From Planctomycetota bacterium (GTDB taxonomy: Bacteria; Planctomycetota; UBA1135; UBA2386): a stretch of DNA of 64,000 bases. This document shows positions 60,613-64,000 of this stretch, piece after piece. A program made the translations under genes and the position numbers. The stretch spans positions 248,001-312,000 of the forward strand of contig JADJPQ010000007.1 in the NCBI GenBank assembly GCA_016713175.1, given 5' to 3'. The notes beneath the pieces were generated by a model that was given only the letters and a program-made list of their open reading frames with translations, was not told the DNA's origin and ran no database searches. How positions within the stretch are numbered: position 1 is the first letter of the stretch; the number at the start of each line of letters is the position of its first letter.

Positions 60613-62853
60613 ATGCGTCCTATTTGGCTCACGAGTGTCGTGTTCTGCCTCCCGCTCGCCGCGCAGTACCCCGGCGACCCGTCCGGCACGATCGTGGAGG
60701 TTGGATCCTGGGGCGCGACGAACAGTGCGTTGTGCCCGCTGCAGCGCTGCAGCGGTGTAAACTCGTTCGTCGACCGCAATAACGGTTACATTACCGAGGA
60801 CGACGTTGAGTACTTCGTCCTATGCCGTTCCGACGGCATTTTTGTGATCGACGTCACGCCTACTTTGGTTGGCGGCAACTCCCCGCAATCGTTGCGTCCG
60901 CGCGGTGACTCTACGTTCATCGAGGAGACTGGTTGGAAGTACCTGGGGCCCAACGAAGAGCAGGGTTCCAATGGGCCCATTGTTGCCCCAGGTGGTAATA
61001 ATGCCAACCTTCAGCTTTGGCGCGAGCTCAATGGCGTGACCGCTGGAACATGGCCCAACATTACGGTCGACCCCACGCTCGCATACTGCGGGTACCCGAC
61101 ACCACCTCCGAACCTCTCGCCTGTCGCCTGGTCCACCAAGCACACGACAAACCGCGAAGCGGTTGTCATGTATGACGAGGTCGCGGACAAGTTCTTCATA
61201 TATTCTGTCAGCACCCAACGGGATGGAGTATGGGTCATCCCGCTCGTCCGCCAATTGCGCGGTGGAGGTTTGCCGCCGCTGCAAGTGCCTGATGTCAACA
61301 ATGCGACCTGGGATCTTGGCTCCACAGCGAACCCCATTGGTCACTGCCACATGATATATCTGGACGCAGTCCGCAAACAGCTCTGGCTGACGGATGATAC
61401 CAATGGCCGTGTCCTTGGCGTCGGCGTCCAAGCCAGCGGGAGTCTGAATCCGGCGTATGTACTCGACCACCGGCTCCTTGGTTGGCAATACGTTCCCCAT
61501 GATCCTCCGCCTTCCCAGGGTAGCGCCCAAGGAACTCTGCAGATTCTGCCTGTTGCCGCACACGACATCATGCCGGTGGGTCTACCAGGGCATGCTCCGA
61601 CCCACGTCTACATCACCTATACTGGAGCCTACCTGGACCCCTCGCTGTCACAGACGTTGCTGCAGCAATACGTACCCGTGAATCCGGGCGATGCGTTCCC
61701 CGTCCAGGCCTCGTCTCGGCCGTTCTTGAGCTACGTTGGGCGCCTGGGCCGGATCGCGATACCGACAAATGGCAGCCCCGCGTTGTCCCTGCTCGAGAGC
61801 GCCGCAATTCGGGCACCGCATAGCATCTGCGCAATCACCGACGGAGCGCAGCCCAATCTGTGGTTGATGCAAGAGGAGTTCGGTCCGGGAGGAACTGTGT
61901 GTAATGCAACGGTGCTCCGCCCCCTTCCAGGCGCGGCCTTCCCCTGGGAGGAAGTAGCGTGCCTCCATTGCCCAACACAGGTGCCTGGGTCAATGCAAGA
62001 CCGGGCTCCAATGCATCACCTGCGCAACGTTCGCCGAACCGGTTTCGTCGCGCAATACACAGAGGGGGTTGGCATCGTGGATCTGTCGGAAGTGCCACCT
62101 TCGCCGACGCCTACCTGGGCAAACATGCCCTTGCTTGCGCGTTTCGACACGGACGCGCGTTTCTGGGTCTATCCCCCGCCCGCCACGGCCAACAAGAGGC
62201 CATACCTTGACCGGTTCCTCGGCACCTGGGATGTGGCCCCTCACTTGCCCTCAGGCTTGCTTCTGGTTTCCGCGGGGGAGAACGGTGGCCTAGCCCTTCA
62301 AGTGACGCGCGGTCACCTCAATCGTTATTCGTCGCCGACTCTACTCGATTGGGGCAACATCGATCCGATTCCCATTGGCCCTGCCCTCACGTATCCGGAC
62401 CTGGCTCTCCCTGACGGCCCCGCCAGGCTAGGCAAGCCGGTTCGATTGCGAGACGTCAACGTCAGTAAGTACCCTACTATCGACAGCGTGGGTCGGAGCC
62501 TCGGTTACGCCTGGACATTCGCCATCTCGCCGACTCCACCCGCTCTGCCGTCTCCCGCAACGACCTCTTTCACTGGCACTACCCCCGGGGTTCCCGACTT
62601 GCTCAACACAACAAGCCCGCTTCCTGCGACTGGAACATGGAACCTTGGGACGACCTACGTCCTACCATTTTCAGTCACTGAGCCGGATATCGCGTTCCCC
62701 GCCAGCTACGTTGCCAGCATGGTCGCCGTGTACGGGTCGACTTTCCACGTGCAGATCGTAGTCGAGCAGTTTGTCGACAGCGGCGGTGGCGCCTGGACGC
62801 CGACCGGTCGCTGGATGGCTTCGCGCGGTGCCTGGCTCGGAGTCATGCCATGA
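60613..62853 (+). CDS. Large secreted protein, lower-GC
   Basis: 746 residues from M-R-P-I-W-L-T-S-V-V-F-C-L-P-L-A-A-Q-Y. Repeats are weak; the protein is rich in Pro, Thr, Trp and Asn and contains V-W-V-I-P-L-V-R-Q, K-Q-L-W-L-T-D-D-T-N-G-R and P-N-L-W-L-M-Q-E-E-F-G, loosely propeller-like. The base composition and codon use (many A/T third positions) differ from the operons before it. The ATG of the next gene overlaps the stop (ATGA), so the two are coupled. No family is recognised. Confidence 0.78.
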   Translation: MRPIWLTSVVFCLPLAAQYPGDPSGTIVEVGSWGATNSALCPLQRCSGVNSFVDRNNGYITEDDVEYFVLCRSDGIFVIDVTPTLVGGNSPQSLRPRGDSTFIEETGWKYLGPNEEQGSNGPIVAPGGNNANLQLWRELNGVTAGTWPNITVDPTLAYCGYPTPPPNLSPVAWSTKHTTNREAVVMYDEVADKFFIYSVSTQRDGVWVIPLVRQLRGGGLPPLQVPDVNNATWDLGSTANPIGHCHMIYLDAVRKQLWLTDDTNGRVLGVGVQASGSLNPAYVLDHRLLGWQYVPHDPPPSQGSAQGTLQILPVAAHDIMPVGLPGHAPTHVYITYTGAYLDPSLSQTLLQQYVPVNPGDAFPVQASSRPFLSYVGRLGRIAIPTNGSPALSLLESAAIRAPHSICAITDGAQPNLWLMQEEFGPGGTVCNATVLRPLPGAAFPWEEVACLHCPTQVPGSMQDRAPMHHLRNVRRTGFVAQYTEGVGIVDLSEVPPSPTPTWANMPLLARFDTDARFWVYPPPATANKRPYLDRFLGTWDVAPHLPSGLLLVSAGENGGLALQVTRGHLNRYSSPTLLDWGNIDPIPIGPALTYPDLALPDGPARLGKPVRLRDVNVSKYPTIDSVGRSLGYAWTFAISPTPPALPSPATTSFTGTTPGVPDLLNTTSPLPATGTWNLGTTYVLPFSVTEPDIAFPASYVASMVAVYGSTFHVQIVVEQFVDSGGGAWTPTGRWMASRGAWLGVMP

Positions 62854-64000
62854 AACTACTACTGCCGACTACCGTGTTGAGTTTGTTCCTTGGCGGGGCC
62901 CGCGCTCAAGCGAGTTTTTTCGACGGTTGGGCCATCTCGGTCGACACACCGTTCAGTACGGTCGTCCTATCAGCGGACTTCGTCCACCAAACCTGGCTGC
63001 CTACGAGCGCTGGAAGTCTGTTGGCCGCCAGACGGGGGGTCTTGTTCTACGTGTCGCCGAGCGGAGTCATTGGGTCGCAAGCATTGACACCTACCGGAGC
63101 GTTTGGTCCCTCTACTCCGATCTGGCTGCCCTTCCCAATGACTCAGGCACAGCCGATGGCTGTTACTCGGGACACTGTGTGGCAAGACTGGGGCAATATC
63201 CGCGCCGTGCCAAACACCTGGTCGACTGGCCCAGCCGTGGAATACGCGGTGGTGCGTCCTCCGTACCTTGGTCGGTGGCCCGTCGAGACGGACGGCCGTT
63301 ATCTGCTAATGTCCACTTTTCGCCAGGACTTGACCACGGACATATCCGTGTGGGATACGGCCCGAAAACCACCGAGCGCTGCGGTCCTTGCGACGCTGCC
63401 CCCGAGTTTCGGCGCCCCCCTGGTTGCGAAGGGCCCAGCGTGTGGCTTCCTAGCGCTGGACGCCGTCGGGCGATGCCTCTGGTATGTGGACCGTTGGACG
63501 GGCGCTGCGAGTCTTGCCAGTCCGCCGGCGCCGTTCTCCCGTTACCCATGGACTTCGGAGTTCGACGAATGGTCCGGGACCTTTGTCTGTGTGGAACAGG
63601 AGACGGTTCCGCTCGCGTTTCGAGTCTGGTCCTACACGTTTTCCGAGGGCGTTTGGCGAGTGCGCTACCAACTGGGCAACGAGAGGCATCGCAGCCTGAC
63701 GACGCTGGCTCCCCAACCGTTCGAGCGGTTCGGTTACGGTTGCAACAATGCCCGTGGCGTCGAGCCACACATGGCTTGGGCCGGACTACCGTCCCAGGGC
63801 ACGACGTTTTCGCTCGAGACAAGACAGGCTGAACCCGGCGCGTTGGCGATGATCTGGCTCGGATTGAGCGACCAGACCTGGGGCATGCTGAGCCTGCCGT
63901 TCGATGCGGCGGCGCTTGGCGCGCCGGATTGCAAACTCTGGACCGCGGCGGATGTGCCGTATCCGGCTTGGACCGATGCCACCGGCAAGGCGCAGGTCTC
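62850..64000 (+). CDS. Secreted protein, runs off the window end
   Basis: An ATG overlapping the upstream stop (ATGA) opens a frame with no stop to base 64000, at least 383 codons. It begins M-K-L-L-L-P-T-T-V-L-S-L-F-L-G-G-A-R-A-Q, a signal peptide ending A-Q. The body is rich in Thr, Trp and Pro (P-F-S-R-Y-P-W-T-S-E-F-D-E-W). Its last visible part A-L-A-M-I-W-L-G-L-S-D, L-S-L-P-F-D, L-G-A-P-D-C-K-L-W-T and W-T-D-A-T-G-K-A matches the planctomycete secreted beta-sandwich module seen in other genes here. As the stop lies outside the window, length is unknown. Composition is lower-GC like its partner. Confidence 0.82.
   Translation, partial: MKLLLPTTVLSLFLGGARAQASFFDGWAISVDTPFSTVVLSADFVHQTWLPTSAGSLLAARRGVLFYVSPSGVIGSQALTPTGAFGPSTPIWLPFPMTQAQPMAVTRDTVWQDWGNIRAVPNTWSTGPAVEYAVVRPPYLGRWPVETDGRYLLMSTFRQDLTTDISVWDTARKPPSAAVLATLPPSFGAPLVAKGPACGFLALDAVGRCLWYVDRWTGAASLASPPAPFSRYPWTSEFDEWSGTFVCVEQETVPLAFRVWSYTFSEGVWRVRYQLGNERHRSLTTLAPQPFERFGYGCNNARGVEPHMAWAGLPSQGTTFSLETRQAEPGALAMIWLGLSDQTWGMLSLPFDAAALGAPDCKLWTAADVPYPAWTDATGKAQV

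Noticed and set aside
1..64000. CRISPR arrays, tRNA or rRNA genes, transposases, prophage genes
   Set aside because: I looked on both strands and saw none; tRNA detection by eye is weak, so a scan could still find one.

Overview
This 64 kb window is high-GC, densely coded bacterial chromosome. It most likely comes from a planctomycete (Planctomycetota), possibly one of the marine lineages rich in secreted propeller proteins. The clues are many secreted proteins whose signal peptides end in A-Q, a recurring beta-sandwich module with a Gly-Ala-Pro-Gly-Cys-like core on several of them, a DUF1565-type beta-helix protein, an ExbB/ExbD pair beside TPR and alpha/alpha-toroid proteins, and the MEP isoprenoid enzyme Dxs. 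I assign the phylum by inference only; no rRNA gene is visible.

Layout. 1-12.85 kb, minus strand: one probable long operon encoding a HlyD-type adaptor, a LolD/MacB-type ATPase, two FtsX-type permeases, a 1315-residue hybrid histidine kinase with a sensor propeller, and three secreted proteins. 12.85-15.8 kb, plus: a universal stress protein coupled to a LonB-like protease. 15.9-18.6 kb: a decayed, lower-GC patch with a twice-frameshifted propeller gene, a degenerate second copy of part of the lon gene, an orphan secreted gene and a frameshifted Cys-rich gene. 18.7-21.0 kb, minus: an exopolysaccharide-type sugar transferase, YraN and YajC. 21.1-24.9 kb, plus: MnmA, a TPR-AAA ATPase and a TPR membrane protein. 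24.9-28.6 kb: a PD40 gene split by an in-frame amber codon, an NTF2-like protein and a secreted beta-propeller protein. 28.6-31.2 kb: MiaB and RibD. 31.2-43.2 kb: a GHL10 hydrolase divergent from a TPR - ExbB - ExbD - propeller/toroid membrane protein operon, then a GT-C glycosyltransferase and an SRPBCC protein. 43.2-50.5 kb: lipoproteins, a DUF255 (YyaL) lipoprotein coupled to a HIT protein, and a GNAT enzyme. 50.8-55.2 kb: a TPR lipoprotein with an HExxH motif, a HEAT-like protein and a coiled-coil protein. 55.2-60.4 kb: farnesyl-type prenyl synthase, Dxs, NAD kinase, a PhyH dioxygenase and an ECF-like sigma factor. 60.6-64.0 kb: two translationally coupled secreted proteins with lower GC; the second runs off the window.

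The most notable system candidate is the TPR - ExbB - ExbD - large membrane protein operon at 32.8-40.7 kb. Its last protein has an N-terminal anchor and periplasmic propeller, two more membrane helices, a roughly 450-residue Ala/Pro-rich linker and a terpenoid-cyclase-like alpha/alpha toroid. That plan looks like an ExbB/ExbD-energised TonB analogue with a novel tip. A second theme is gene starts with TANNNT hexamers 6-10 nt upstream of ATG and no Shine-Dalgarno, suggesting leaderless transcription. Several genes carry single frameshifts or a stop, some at short repeats, so sequencing error must be excluded before any is treated as biology.
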